Positions 1-13,600 of a stretch of DNA of 64,000 nucleotides are shown in pieces. Each line of letters opens with the position of its first letter. Position 1 is the stretch's first letter. Made by a program: the position numbers and the translations under genes. The notes under the pieces were generated by a model, which was not told the origin of the DNA, searched no databases, and saw only the letters and a program-made list of their open reading frames with translations. This DNA comes from Odontesthes bonariensis (lineage: Eukaryota; Chordata; Actinopteri; Atheriniformes; Atherinopsidae), in the NCBI RefSeq assembly GCF_027942865.1, contig NC_134510.1, positions 36,077,663 to 36,141,662 on the forward strand. The letters run 5' to 3'.

Positions 1-3000
1 ACCCCTCCTCATGTCACATGTATAAACCTAACTAACCCCTCCTCATATCACATGCATAAACCTAACTAACCCCTCCTCATGCCACATGCATAAACCTAAC
101 TAACCCCTCCTCATGTCACATGCATAAACCTAACTAACCCCTCCTCATGTCACATGCATACACCTAACTAACCCCTCCTCATGTCACATGCATAAACCTA
201 ACTAACCCCTCCTCATGTCACATGCATAAACCTAACTAACCCCTCCTCATGCCACATGCATAAACCTAACTAACCCCTCCTCATGTCACATGCATAAACC
301 TAACTAACCCCTCCTCATGCCACATGCATAAACCTAACTAACCCCTCCTCATGTCACATGTATAAACCTAACTAACCCCTCCTCATGTCACATGCATAAA
401 CCTAACTAACCCCTCCTCATGCCACATGCATAAATCTAACTAACCCCTCCTCATGCCACATCTATAAACCTAACTAACCCCTCCTCATGTCACATGCATA
501 AACCTAACTAACCCCTCCTCATGTCACATGCGTAAACCTAACTAACCCCTCCTCATGTCACATGCATAAACCTAACTAACCCCTCCTCATGTCACATGTG
601 TAAACCTAACTAACCCCTCCTCATGTCACATGCATAAACCTAACTAACCCCTCCTCATGTCACATGTATAAACCTAACTAACCCCTCCTCATGTCACATG
701 CATAAACCTAACTAACCCCTCCTCATGCCACATGCATAAACCTAACTAACCCCTCCTCATGTCACATGTGTAAACCTAACTAACCCCTCCTCATGTCACA
801 TGTGTAAACCTAACTAACCCCTCCTCATGTCACATGTGTAAACCTAACTAACCCCTCCTCATGTCACATGCATAAACCTAACTAACCCCTCCTCATGCCA
901 CATGCATAAACCTAACTAACCCCTCCTCATGTCACATGTGTAAACCTAACTAACCCCTCCTCATGTCACATGCATAAACCTAACTAACCCCTCCTCATGC
1001 CACATGCATAAACCTAACTAACCCCTCCTCATGCCACATGTATAAACCTAACTAACCCCTCCTCATGTCACATTTATAAACCTAACTAACCCCTCCTCAT
1101 GTCACATGTATAAACCTAACTAACCCCTCCTCATATCACATGCATAAACCTAACTAACCCCTCCTCATGTCACATGCATACACCTAACTAACCCCTCCTC
1201 ATGTCACATGCATAAACCTAACTAACCCCTCCTCATGTCACATGCATAAACCTAACTAACCCCTCCTCATGTCACATGTATAAACCTACCTAACCCCTCC
1301 TCATGCCACATGCATAAACCTAACTAACCCCTCCTCATGTCACATGTGTAAACCTAACTAACCCCTCCTCATGTACCATGCATAAACCTAACTAACCCCT
1401 CCGCATGTCACATGTATAAACCTAACTAACCCCTCCTCATGTCATATGCATACACCTAACTAACCCCTCCTCATGCCACATGCATAAACCTAACTAACCC
1501 CTCCTCATGTCACATGCATAAACCTAACTAACCCCTCCTCATGTCACATGTGTAAACCTAACTAACCCCTCCTCATGTCACATGTGTAAACCTAACTAAC
1601 CCCTCCTCATGTCACATGTATAAACCTAACTAACCCCTCCTCATGTCACATGTATAAACCTAACTAACCCCTCCTCATGTCACATGCATAAACCTAACTA
1701 ACCCCTCCTCATGTCACATGTATAAACCTAACTAACCCCTCCTCATGTCACATGTGTAAACCTAACTAACCCCTCCTCATGTCACATGTATAAACCTAAC
1801 TAACCCCTCCTCATGCCACATGCATAAACCTAACTAACCCCTCCTCATGTCACATGCATAAACCTAACTAACCCCTCCTCATGCCACATGCATAAACCTA
1901 ACTAACCCCTCCTCATGCCACATGCATAAACCTAACTAACCCCTCCTCATGCCACATGCATAAACCTAACTAACCCCTCCTCATGCCACATGCATAAACC
2001 TAACTAACCCCTCCTCATGTCACATGCCTAAACCTAACTAACCCCTCCTCATGTCACATGCATAAACCTAACTAACCCCTCCTCATGTCACATGCATAAA
2101 CCTAAATAACCCCTCCTCATGCCACATGCATAAACCTAACTAACCCCTCCTCATGTCACATGCCTAAACATAACTAACCCCTCCTCATGTCACATGTATA
2201 AACCTAACTAACCCCTCCTCATGTCACATCTATAAACCTAACTAACCCCTCCTCATGTCACATGCCTAAACCTAACTAACCCCTCCTCATGTCACATGCA
2301 TAAACCTAACTAACCCCTCCTCATGTCACATGCATAAACCTAAATAACCCCTCCTCATGCCACATGCATAAACCTAACTAACCCCTCCTCATGTCACATG
2401 CATAAACCTAACTAACCCCTCCTCATGTCACATGCCTAAACATAACTAACCCCTCCTCATGTCACATGCCTAAACCTAACTAACCCCTCCTCATGTCACA
2501 TGCATAAACCTAACTAACCCCTCCTCATGCCACATGCATAAACCTAACTAACCCCTCCTCATGTCACATGCATACACCTAACCAACCCCTCCTCATGCCA
2601 CATGCATAAACCTAACTAACCCCTCCTCATGTCACATGCATAAACCTAACTAACCCCTCCTCATGCCACATGCATAAACCTAACTAACCCCTCCTCATGT
2701 CACATGCATAAACCTAACTAACCCCTCCTCATGCCACATGCATAAACCTAACTAACCCCTCCTCATGTCACATGCATAAACCTAACTAACCCCTCCTCAT
2801 GCCACATGCATAAACCTAACTAACCCCTCCTCATGCCACATGCATAAACCTAACTAACCCCTCCTCATGTCACATGTATAAACCTAACTAACCCCTCCTC
2901 ATGCCACATGCATAAACCTAACTAACCCCTCCTCATGTCACATGTATAAACCTAAATATCCCTCCTCATGCCACATGCATAAACCTAACTAACCCCTCCT

Positions 3001-4290
3001 CATGCCACATGCATAAACCTAACTAACCCCTCCTCATGTCACATGCATAAACCTAACTAACCCCTCCTCATGCCACATGCATAAACGTAACTAACCCCTC
3101 CTCATGTCACATGTATAAACCTAACTAACCCCTCCTCATGCCACATGCATAAACCTAACTAACCCCTCCTCATGCCACATGCATAAACCTAACTAACCCC
3201 TCCTCATGCCACATGCATAAACCTAACTAACCCCTCCTCATGCCACATGCATAAACCTAACTAACCCCTCCTCATGTCACATGCATAAACCTAACTAACC
3301 CCTCCTCATGTCACATGTGTAAACCTAACTAACCCCTCCTCATGCACCATGCATAAACCTAACTAACCCCTCCTCATGTCACATGCATAAACCTAACTAA
3401 CCCCTCCTCATGCCACATGCATAAACCTAACTAACCCCTCCTCATGTCACATGCATAAACCTAACTAACCCCTCCTCATGCCACATGCATAAACCTAACT
3501 AACCCCTCCTCATGCCACATGCATAAACCTAACTAACCCCTCCTCATGTCACATGCCTAAACCTAACTAACCCCTCCTCATGTCACATGCATAAACCTAA
3601 CTAACCCCTCCTCATGTCACATGCATAAACCTAACTAACCCCTCCTCATGTCACATGTATAAACCTAACTAACCCCTCCTCATGCCACATGCATAAACCT
3701 AACTAACCCCTCCTCATGTCACATGCCTAAACCTAACTAACCCCTCCTCATGTCACATGCCTAAACCTAACTAACCCCTCCTCATGTCACATGCATAAAC
3801 CTAACTAACCCCTCCTCATGTCACATGTATAAACCTAACTAACCCCTCCTCATGTCACATGCATAAACCTAACTAACCCCTCCTCATGTCACATGTATAA
3901 ACCTAACTAACCCCTCCTCATGCCACATGCATAAACCTAACTAACCTCTCCTCATGCCACATGCATAAACCTAACTAACCCCTCCTCATGCCACATGCAT
4001 AAACCTAACTAACCCCTCCTCATGCCACATGCATAAACCTAACTAACCCCTCCTCATGCCACATGCATAAACCTAACTAACCCCTCCTCATGTCACATGT
4101 ATAAACCTAACTAACCCCTCCTCATGCCACATGTATAAACCTAACTAACCCCTCCTCATGTCACATGCATAAACCTAACTAACCCCTCCTCATGCCACAT
4201 GCATAAACCTAACTAACCCCTCCTCATGCCACATGCATAAACCTAACTAACCCTTCCTCGTGTCACATGCATAAACCTAACTAACCCATC
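1..4290. repeat. 34-bp satellite array, about 126 copies, open at left edge
   Basis: A near-perfect head-to-tail array of a 34-bp unit fills the first 4.3 kb and continues beyond the window. The unit has a C-rich half (ACCCCTCCTC), a CATG-bounded core that is either TCA or CCA, and the tail ATAAACCTAACTA. The main variation is one C/T site in the core and the two bases after CACATG (CA, TA, TG, CC). One unit near 2955 is shorter than the rest. The CCTAACTAACCCC stretch resembles a degenerate vertebrate telomere repeat (CCCTAA)n, but no true hexamer run is present. The array ends cleanly near 4290 in unique sequence and contains no useful open frame. Confidence 0.97.
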
Positions 4291-4715
4291 TAAATTAGCT
4301 AACAGCCATTAATAGAGAAGGACAAGTCATGTCTTAACCACCTCAGGAGATAAAATCCACCTTAATGTGAGGTACAGCAGCAGAGATTTGGACTCTCTGC
4401 ACTCCACCACCAGGTGCGTGCACGTGGTGTTGGTGTGTGTGTGTGTGTGTGTGTGAGTGTAATTTCATGATTTTGACCTACTCATTGTATTTTGGGGTAT
4501 TTTAAGGACTGCAGACAATCTAAACCAAAGTCCAATTGTTTGGAATTTTCTTATAAATAACAAAACATTTCATGATCCAGCAAACAATCTTCTTATCGTC
4601 AACTGCACGACAACAAATGGCAATTTCACTCAATGGCTTAAAACTTTAGCAGATCAAAATGCTACCCATGATGAATAAAAAGCTAATATATCAGGGAACG
4701 TCACCACTGCTTACT
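4291..4715. other. vmo1 intron or 3' flank, with (TG)n microsatellite
   Basis: This is the stretch between the satellite and the last recognisable vmo1 exon. It contains a (TG)n run at about 4429-4455. No further vmo1 exon was recognised here, so the third part of that gene is either beyond the satellite or lost. Confidence 0.6.
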
Positions 4716-5949
4716 GGCCAGTGTGGGATTCAACATAGTAGAGGAAGTTTCGCTCTCCATATTTGGAACAGACAAGGCGGATCCCGTTCAGGGCGGTGTC
4801 ATCCCCCAGGTACTGCATGGGCTCCACCTGAGGAAACAGAAAACAGTTCCCAGGGTTGGAAACAGCTGGCTATCTGGCTTCTGCTGCGGCAGCTGCTACA
4901 TTAAGAATTAAAAAAGAAGTTCAGATCAGGTTTCAGAGCAGGTCCGTATCCATAACAACAAGCAACGCGAGCATCTCTGTGACTGAGGTTAATGCTGAAA
5001 AGCTTGATTAAAACCAAGATAAAAACTGAGACAGTGCGTCTGTACTTCAGACACTTTAAAAGGATGAACCACATTTTTAAACAGTGGAGATAATCATGTC
5101 CATTTATGTTTTCCAGCAATTTCATCTCTCAGCCTCCAACTCTCCTCACAGCCTTTGTGAAGATGGAAAAGATCACAGCTACTAAAACTGATTTAATAGA
5201 CACATGGCCATGAAAAAATGCTCTTTACAAGGACGCACAAATTCTGAACATACAAACATCCGATTGTTTTTTTTACAAAACAGGAGCATAAAAAGTGATA
5301 AAACAACTAAAGGAAGCAAATAAAATGTCTGAGAAGTCAGAGTCAGAGAAGCAAAAGCTTCTGGTTGTACTTCACACTCACTTATTACCACTCAGTACTT
5401 ATTAGGAGTAGTTAATATTGATTTCTCATCCTTGATCTTGGCCTTTGTGTTACACAATCACTTCATTCCTGTTTATATTTCTTTTTGAATTTAAAGGACT
5501 CACTACTTTTATTTGTGTATTTTATTTGCATTTTACTGTCCCTGCTTTTGATCTTAATGTTTGTCTTTTATCCCACTGTAGCACTGAGATTTTGTTGTAA
5601 ATGTAAAGTGCGTTATAAATAAAATGTATTACTATTATTATTATTATTATTATTTCAATCTCAGGCAGTGAGATTGATATTCCTCGCCTCGCAGTTTATT
5701 GTGAAATATATTTTTTAATTATGCAGTTTGCTCTGTTACCCTGACACTGAATCCAATTGCAAAGAAGCCTTCGGGACACATCTCAGGCCAGGTCCAGTCT
5801 CCAAACCTCTCTCCGTTTGACACGGTCAGCACGGATCTGTACTGCCTGCTGTTGAAGTCCTTTCCAGCTCGCTGCAGAACGACCTTCTCCTCACAAAACC
5901 CGCAGGACAGCACGGCCAGCATGGCCACAGCGGCGAGCAGAATTGCCAT
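4716..5949 (-). CDS. vmo1: Vitelline membrane outer layer protein 1-like, 5' two exons (partial)
   Basis: Two minus-strand exons are joined in phase. Exon 1 (5949 to 5740) starts at an ATG and encodes a signal peptide (MAILLAAVAMLAVLSCGFC) followed by the first VMO1 repeat, with the family motifs SVLTVSNGERFGDW and WPEMCPEGFFAIGFSVR. Exon 2 (4827 to 4716) follows a ctcag acceptor and reads VEPMQYLGDDTALNGIRLVC, the diagnostic GDDTALN motif of VMO1, then YYVESHTG before a GTAAGC donor. VMO1 is a small secreted beta-prism protein of egg coats and mucosal secretions and is usually about 180-200 residues. Only about 107 residues lie here. The remaining repeats should be further left, beyond the satellite, or the gene is truncated. 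Family identity is well supported; intactness is unknown. Confidence 0.85.
4828..5739. other. vmo1 intron 1 with (TTA)n microsatellite
   Basis: This intron separates the two vmo1 exons, with GTAACA at its donor and a pyrimidine-rich ctcag acceptor. A trinucleotide run of ATT/TTA units lies at about 5631-5655. Nothing else is recognised. Confidence 0.7.
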
Positions 5950-6683
5950 ATTTACAGCAGTTAGTCAGTGTTTCTTTCTGAAATGCCCAAACTAACCCAA
6001 ACTAACTGTGTGGGGTGTTTTTTTTTTTTTGGCTCTAAGCTTTTAAAGCTTCCCTGCAGATTCCCAAAATTGTTTTTCCATGTCAGCGTGAATCATTTAC
6101 AGAGTCGCATTACAAAGCGGTGTGGGAACAAACAGCTGGTGGAGAAAGAAAAGACTTTCTCAGACACGGAGGGAGTCTGCCATTCAGCTTTGAGTGATCT
6201 TTCATAACTCAGCAGTGGATCTCAGAGCTGAAAACCTACAGGCCACCTCTCAGATGGAATCAATAGGTCAAGTTCCAGCGGCAACAAAAGCTTTGCTGAT
6301 GTGAGGTTTTCAGAACTGATGCAGCAGAAGCTGCTGTCGAAATAACAAAAAAGATATGGAGGCAGTAAAGCATGTCTCAGATACTGCTGAGTTTTTCAGC
6401 ACAGTTCCACCTTCAGAGCATGGTAGGGTGCTGTGGTAGCAGAAACACGGCGCCTCAGGGCTCCAACAACTTCAAGCCTTCGGTTCCAGGATGAGTTCTG
6501 CATCATATCAAAGATGAGATTGAGCCTGATGAGAAATATTCTCTATAAGTTAGGCTTTTTCAACAGATGAACTGTTGAAAAGTGACTGAAAAAGCTAATT
6601 TTCATTCAGGCTGTGTGCAGTCACCTTTATCCTTTATTATTTTGACCTTGGTTGTGCACTTTAAAGACTATATGAATTTTAAG
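5950..6683. other. vmo1 upstream region, nothing recognised
   Basis: This is the 5' flank of vmo1. Only a poly-T tract near 6018-6030 stands out. No gene or clear promoter motif was identified. Confidence 0.4.
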
Positions 6684-6775
6684 TAGCGCTGGGCAAGTTA
6701 ACTCTTTATTATCGCATTAACTCATTAATTATTTAACGCCGATAAAAATATTTTTGCGCATTAACGCATGGTTTT
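6684..6775. mobile_element. Fragment of the hAT-type element found at 49.2 and 52.4 kb
   Basis: The sequence TAGCGCTGGGCAAGTTAACT followed by TTATTATCGCATTAAC closely matches the reverse complement of the right end of the two full copies at 49229-49807 and 52425-53045. No second end or target-site duplication is present, so this is a truncated copy. Confidence 0.6.
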
Positions 6776-6812
6776 TTTTGTCTGATTTTTTTTTTGTTTT
6801 TTTAAATAAAAA

Positions 6813-6905
6813 ATAAAAAATAGAGGTCTATTGTGGCTTTAATGGATAGGAAAGTTCAGAGAGACAGGAAGCTTGGGGCAGAGAGAGGGGGAACGACACG
6901 CAAAA
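6813..6905 (-). mobile_element. SINE tail fragment
   Basis: In reverse orientation this segment matches the 3' half of the tRNA-derived SINE at 38120-38308 (CGTTCCCCCTCTCTCTGCCC ... CTGTCTCTCTGAA ... CCTATCCATTAAAG). The tRNA-like head is missing. Confidence 0.7.
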
Positions 6906-6928
6906 AGGGAACCGAGACAAAAGAATCA

Positions 6929-7244
6929 TGTTAAAATTGTGGGAGAGAAATGTCATGACATGGCCTAATTACACCGTGTGCCTTGTTGTCCGGTTCATAT
7001 GAATATTGTTTACGGTTAGAATGAGCTTGTTTACGATAATGGCGAAAGCCAGGCGCCTTAGAGAGATTGGGCTTGAGCCACGTACGCATTGTATGAAGCA
7101 GGGGGGTATAAAAGAGTGTCACAAACTGAGGTCAAAGGGAATTTCCGGACATTCTGAAATGCACATGCCTCTGTGACGGTCGGATCAATAAATTCCCCAT
7201 GAGAGGCTGACTACGGCGGTTCCGACTCCTTTTTCTCCACAACA
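6929..7244 (+). mobile_element. Probable solo LTR or LTR fragment
   Basis: The segment begins with TG, ends with CTCCACAACA, and carries a TATA-like GTATAAAAGA at about 7107 and an AATAAA signal near 7188, in the order expected for an LTR of about 310 bp. The bases after it (TATTGGTGGGGAACTGGC) resemble a primer-binding-site region. No second LTR, gag or pol frame and no target-site duplication were found. It could be another promoter-bearing repeat. Confidence 0.45.
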
Positions 7245-9873
7245 TATTGGTGGGGAACTGGCTGATAAATGTGTTCACGGCAACATTTTGAATCGTCTTA
7301 TATGCTTAAAAAGTGGAAATATTTGAAAGTCTCTGTCGGAGGAACAGGAACATTAAGATGCAACAAATATCTATAATCCATAAGCTTTGCAGAAACATGT
7401 CAAAAGAGTCTTGGATGTGATTTGCTTGGTATGGAATTCATATCCATCTACAACTAACTGTCGGTTTGAGTTTCACAGCATTTTTTCTTCTGAGATTGAT
7501 TAAGTGTGCTTCATATCTTATGTTGTTTTAAAGAGCTCTGAGTAGATCTAGCACAGATGCGCCATTTAGAATGAATACATTTATCAATGGAGAGACAGGG
7601 TAAAAAATGTGTTTATCATGGAAAAAAATCACAGCAAGACTACAGTTGAAAACAGACATGTTTGATAAAAGATGGTCATTATAAGTACAGGCAATGCCGG
7701 GACTCTAGTTACCTCTATATTCTTGTTTTTCTTATTTATTTATTTTATTTTTAATTACAGGAGAGTAGGTTCTTTCTTTGTAAATGACTCGTACTCTGTA
7801 TGGTTGTTTTTCTCACCTGTAAAGTACTCATATTAACGCAGAATGCTGGTTAGGGCATATAGAGCGAAGAAGAGGATCGGATTAGCGGAAATATGACGTA
7901 AAGGTGCAAAACAGTGACTGAAATTTACAAAGATCTAGTCAGTGGAAGGAAAAAAAAGAGAGAAAGGACTTTTAAAGAACTTTAAGCAAGTATAACTGCA
8001 TATAATATACACCCCCTCTGTGTTTGTTGAGTTTGTGTTTGTATGTATGTATATGTCAAATAAAAAATCAGTTATAAAAAAAAAAAAAAATGGATACATT
8101 TATTCTAAGCTGAGAAATATAAATAATGTATTTAATCCCAAAAGTCACGGGTTTGCTTAAAGGATGGCGTGCTATCTGAGACCATGTCAGCTGAACATAA
8201 TAAGACAACATGTCACCTTCCCACGATAGCTGTTTATCTCCACTGTTGGTACAGCAGAAAGCGTGTTCAGGACTTTCTAATGATCAAAGGTTGAAGTAAA
8301 AAAAGGTTTATTTAAAGAATGAAGAATGCTGAGAGGATTCACTGGTTAACTTTTGATTATTTATTCCAGCAAAGCAACAAAACTGCTCCATTTCCTCCAA
8401 TAGTAACAGTTAAATTTCAATATAAGCAGCTTAGAGCTTCGACACGATTTTCCTTGGTAATCATTTAAAGTGAAAAAGGTGTTTTGAATTGATTTTTAAT
8501 CAGTAAGATAGTCCTGAAAGAACAGATATTTTACATGGAATAACTGCCATCATGTACAGATGATGGTTTATGGGAATAAAGGGATAGAAATGAATGTGCA
8601 AACATGTATGCACTCCTTTAACTGCATAGGAGTGAGGCTGGAATCACAGAGCCTGTTAGCCGGGACAACCCTCAAGGAATTAACCTTCACTTCCTGAGGA
8701 CAAAACCCAGAATGCTGCATTCGACTCTTGACATTTGGAGGCACTGGAGTGAAAAACGATTAGAGCGCCAAATTGCTGACGACCTGCTGGACACAGCCTG
8801 CTTTCAGGCAGGGAGCAGAAAAGACAGTTATGGCTTAAACAGTCCTCTTTAAAGCCGTTTAATAAATGAAAGTGAAGAGAAAACTTTGTTCCTTTTGTAT
8901 GAGGAAAATTAAACCAATGAAGTGGAACTGGTGAGTACGTAATATATTTCTTTAGGGGAAGAAATCACTTTAGTTTTCATGCACTGCAGTACAGACAACA
9001 TTTTTATTGAGGATGCTCCAATCCGGGCGCCGATCCTCGTGCTATTTGTCAGTGTTTGTCCTGAATAATCTGATCAGTGGTCGTGAAAAAGCCCAATTAG
9101 AGGGCTGACATATTAAAGAGATGATAAATAACCACATTTTACACCTAAAGGTAATCAGCACTTTGTTTATATGAATGTGGAAGCATTCCTAAAGCTGTTT
9201 CTGAACAACTGCAGCCCCATTTATATGTCACTGATAATATACACACAGCATTTAACATCATCATATGAATAAAACAGCAACAACCCACAAAAAACAAGCA
9301 ATAAACTGTAAAAACATTGATTTCATGCTGTAGTTACCTCTGGCATCTGCTACTATGCATAACTGTAGCATCGTTAGCAGCTAATTTACCTTTCCAAAGC
9401 CTAAGTAACACCTGGAATAAGACCCAAAATCCAGGTGAGCTGATAAGAAGCACACTCAACACGTGACCTTTTAATGAAATATTGTAAAATTGTTAATTTT
9501 GTAGCAAGAGAAAACAGAGGAAATCACAACAAGATTAAACTCATATGACTAAGTCCTGAGACTTGGGTTTGAAATATATACGATGAGCATTTGATGCTGT
9601 TCGTAAAGCAAAAAAAGCAAACCTCATGTTTGTGTTATCAAATAATGCAAAACACTGTACAATAAAGACAGGAACACATTATTAAAATATCACCAGCTTA
9701 CGTGTTGCAGAGCAAGCAGAGACTGTAAATTTAAACAAAAATATGAAGTCCAACTATTTTTTAAACATTTGAAACAGTATCTTAAATGTAGCCTCTCAAC
9801 AAATACATAACCCTACAAAATCAGTTACCCTCGCCAAATCTCTCAGCTGCACCGCATCCCGCTCTTATAAAAC
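7245..9873. other. Intergenic, no gene recognised
   Basis: AT-rich, non-coding sequence between the LTR-like element and the Tc1 transposon. It has a short poly-A run near 8077. No exon, RNA gene or structured repeat was recognised on either strand. Confidence 0.5.
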
Positions 9874-10008
9874 ACACTACATTGCCAAAAGTGTTCACTC
9901 ACCCATCCAAATAGTTAAACTCAGGTGTTCCAGTCACTTCCGTGGCCACAGGTTTATAAATCCAAGCACCTCGGCATGCAGACTGCTTCTACAAAACATC
10001 TGTGAAAG

Positions 10009-10602
10009 ATGTGGTACCGTGACAGGACGCCACCTGTGCAACAAGTCAGCTGTCAGTGGTGTTATGACATGGAAGCGATTGGGAGCGACAGCCGCTCAGC
10101 CAGGAAGTGGTCGGCCGCGTTAAATGACAGAGCAGGGTCAGAGGTCGCCAACTTTCTGCAGAGTCGGTCGTTACAGACCTCCAACCTTCATGTGGCCTTC
10201 AGATTTGCTCAGGAACAGCGCATACAGAGCTTCATGGAATGGGTTTCCATGGCAACTGCATCCAAGCCACACATCACCAAGTGCAATGCAAAGCGTCGGA
10301 CGCAGCGGTGCAAAGCACGCCGCCGCTTTACTCCAGAGCAGTGGAGACGCGTTCTGTGGAGTGACCAATCACGCTTCTCCATCTGGCCATCTGATGGAGG
10401 AGTCTGGGTTTGGTGGTTGCCAGGGGAACGGTGCTTGTCTGACTGCATTGTGGCAAGTGTAAAGTTTGGTGGAGGGGGGATTATGTAGTGGGGTTGTTGT
10501 TCAGGAGCTGGGCATGGCCCCTTAGATCCAGTGAAAAGAACTCTGAATGCTTCAGCATACCAAGAGATGTTGGACCATTTAATGCTCCCAACTCTGTGGA
10601 AA
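10009..10602 (+). pseudogene. Tc1-like transposase 5' portion, decayed
   Basis: Plus-strand reading gives transposase stretches such as WRRVLWSDQSRFSIWPSDG and VKFGGGGIM, typical of the catalytic DDE core (WSD is its first acidic region in this family) of fish Tc1 elements. The frame is broken by small deletions and stops, and the helix-turn-helix part is only partly preserved. The coding sequence runs directly into the 13-bp array at the codons for LPTLWKQF. It is a non-functional relic. Confidence 0.85.
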
Positions 10603-13600
10603 CAGTTTATGGAAACAGTTTGTGGAAACAGTTTGAGGAAACAGTTTGGGTAAACAGTTTGGGGAAACAGTTTGTGGAAACAGTTTGTGGAAACAGTTTG
10701 AGGAAACAGTTTGTGGAAACAGTTTGTGGAAACAGTTTGTGGAAACAGTTTGAGGAAACAGTTTGTGGAAACAGTTTGGGGAAACAGTTTGTGGAAACAG
10801 TTTGTGGAAACAGTTTGTGGGAAACAGTTTGTGGAAACAGTTTGTGGAAACAGTTTGTGGAAACAGTTTGGGGAAACAGTTTGAGGAAACAGTTTGTGGA
10901 AACAGTTTGTGGAAACAGTTTGTGGAAACAGTTTGGGGGAAACAGTTTGTGGAAACAGTTTGAGGAAACAGTTTGGGGAAACAGTTTGGGGAAACAGTTT
11001 GTGGAAACAGTTTGGGGAAACAGTTTGTGGAAACAGTTTGGGGAAACAGTTTGAGGAAACAGTTTGTGGAAACAGTTTGTGGAAACAGTTTGGGGAAACA
11101 GTTTGTGGAAACAGTTTGGGGAAACAGTTTGGGGAAACAGTTTGTGGAAACAGTTTGGGGAAACAGTTTGTGGAAACAGTTTGGGGAAACAGTTTGAGGA
11201 AACAGTTTGTGGGAAACAGTTTGTGGAAACAGTTTGAGGAAACAGTTTGTGGGAAACAGTTTGTGGAAACAGTTTGGGGGAAACAGTTTGTGGAAACAGT
11301 TTGAGGAAACAGTTTGGGGGAAACAGTTTGTGGAAACAGTTTGTGGGAAACAGTTTGTGGAAACAGTTTGTGGAAACAGTTTGGGGGAAACAGTTTGTGG
11401 AAACAGTTTGAGGAAACAGTTTGGGGAAACAGTTTGGGGAAACAGTTTGTGGAAACAGTTTGGGGAAACAGTTTGTGGAAACAGTTTGGGGAAACAGTTT
11501 GAGGAAACAGTTTGTGGGAAACAGTTTGGGGAAACAGTTTGGGGAAACAGTTTGTGGAAACAGTTTGAGGAAACAGTTTGTGGGAAACAGTTTGTGGAAA
11601 CAGTTTGTGGAAACAGTTTGGGGAAACAGTTTGGGGAAACAGTTTGTGGAAACAGTTTGTGGGAAACAGTTTGTGGAAACAGTTTGTGGAAACAGTTTGT
11701 GGAAACAGTTTGTGGAAACAGTTTGTGGAAACAGTTTGAGGAAACAGTTTGTGGAAACAGTTTGTGGAAACAGTTTGGGGAAACAGTTCGGGGAAACAGT
11801 TTGGGGAAACAGTTCGGGGAAACAGTTTGGGGAAACAGTTTGTGGAAACAGTTTGTGGAAACAGTTCGGGGAAACAGTTTGGGGAAACAGTTTGTGGAAA
11901 CAGTTTGTGGAAACAGTTTGGGGAAACAGTTTGAGGGAAACAGTTTGTGGAAACAGTTTGTGGAAACAGTTTGTGGAAACAGTTTGGGGAAACAGTTTGA
12001 GGGAAACAGTTTGTGGAAACAGTTTGTGGAAACAGTTTGGGGAAACAGTTTGAGGGAAACAGTTTGAGGGAAACAGTTTGTGGAAACAGTTTGTGGAAAC
12101 AGTTTGGGGAAACAGTTTGAGGAAACAGTTTGTGGAAACAGTTTGGGGAAACAGTTTGAGGGAAACAGTTTGGGGAAACAGTTTGAGGGAAAAAGTTTGG
12201 GGGAAACAGTTTGGGGAAACAGTTTGGGGAAACAGTTTGTGGAAACAGTTTGGGGAAACAGTTTGTGGAAACAGTTTGTGGAAACAGTTTGAGGAAACAG
12301 TTTGAGGAAACAGTTTGAGGAAACAGTTTGAGGGAAACAGTTTGGGGAAACAGTTTGAGGGAAACAGTTTGAGGAAACAGTTTGAGGAAACAGTTTGAGG
12401 GAAACAGTTTGTGGAAACAGTTTGGGGAAACAGTTTGAGGAAACAGTTTGAGGAAACAGTTTGGGGAAACAGTTTGGGGAAACAGTTTGGGGAAACAGTT
12501 TGTGGAAACAGTTTGGGGAAACAGTTTGTGGAAACAGTTTGGGGAAACAGTTTGGGGAAACAGTTTGAGGAAACAGTTTGAGGGAAACAGTTTGAGGGAA
12601 ACAGTTTGGGGAAACAGTTTGGGGGAAACAGTTTGTGGGAAACAGTTTGGGGAAACAGTTTGTGGAAACAGTTTGGGGAAACAGTTTGAGGGAAACAGTT
12701 TGAGGGAAACAGTTTGGGGAAACAGTTTGGGGGAAACAGTTTGTGGGAAACAGTTTGGGGAAACAGTTTGTGGAAACAGTTTGGGGAAACAGTTTGGGGA
12801 AACAGTTTGAGGGAAACAGTTTGAGGGAAACAGTTTGGGGAAACAGTTTGAGGGAAACAGTTTGAGGGAAAAAGTTTGTGGAAACAGTTTGGGGAAACAG
12901 TTTGGGGAAACAGTTTGAGGGAAACAGTTTGAGGGAAACAGTTTGGGGAAACAGTTTGGGGGAAACAGTTTGTGGGAAACAGTTTGGGGAAACAGTTTGT
13001 GGAAACAGTTTGGGGAAACAGTTTGGGGAAACAGTTTGTGGAAACAGTTTGTGGAAACATTTTGTGGGAAATAGTTTGGGGAAACAGTTTGTGGAAACAG
13101 TTTGTGGAAACAGTTTGTGGAAACAGTTTGTGGTAACAGTTTGTGGGAAATAGTTTGGGGAAACAGTTTGTGGAAACAGTTTGAGGAAACAGTTTGTGGA
13201 AACAGTTTGGGGAAACAGTTTGTGGAAACAGTTTGGGGAAACAGTTTGGGGAAACAGTTTGAGGGAAAAAGTTTGTGGAAACAGTTTGGGGAAACAGTTT
13301 GAGGGAAACAGTTTGAGGAAACAGTTTGAGGAAACAGTTTGTGGGAAACAGTTTGTGGAAACAGTTTGTGGAAACAGTTTGGGGAAACAGTTTGAGGGAA
13401 AAAGTTTGTGGAAACAGTTTGGGGAAACAGTTTGAGGGAAACAGTTTGAGGAAACAGTTTGAGGGAAACAGTTTGAGGAAACAGTTTGAGGAAACAGTTT
13501 GTGGGAAACAGTTTGGGGAAACAGTTTGTGGTAACAGTTTGTGGAAACAGTTTGTGGAAACAGTTTGTGGAAACAGTTTGGGGAAACAGTTTGTGGAAAC

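Noticed and set aside
1..4290. CRISPR-like regular repeats
   Set aside because: Units are contiguous 34-bp tandem copies with no unique spacers, in an animal genome with no cas genes.
1..4290. True telomere repeat tract
   Set aside because: No TTAGGG hexamer run is present; only a partial resemblance in half of the 34-bp unit.
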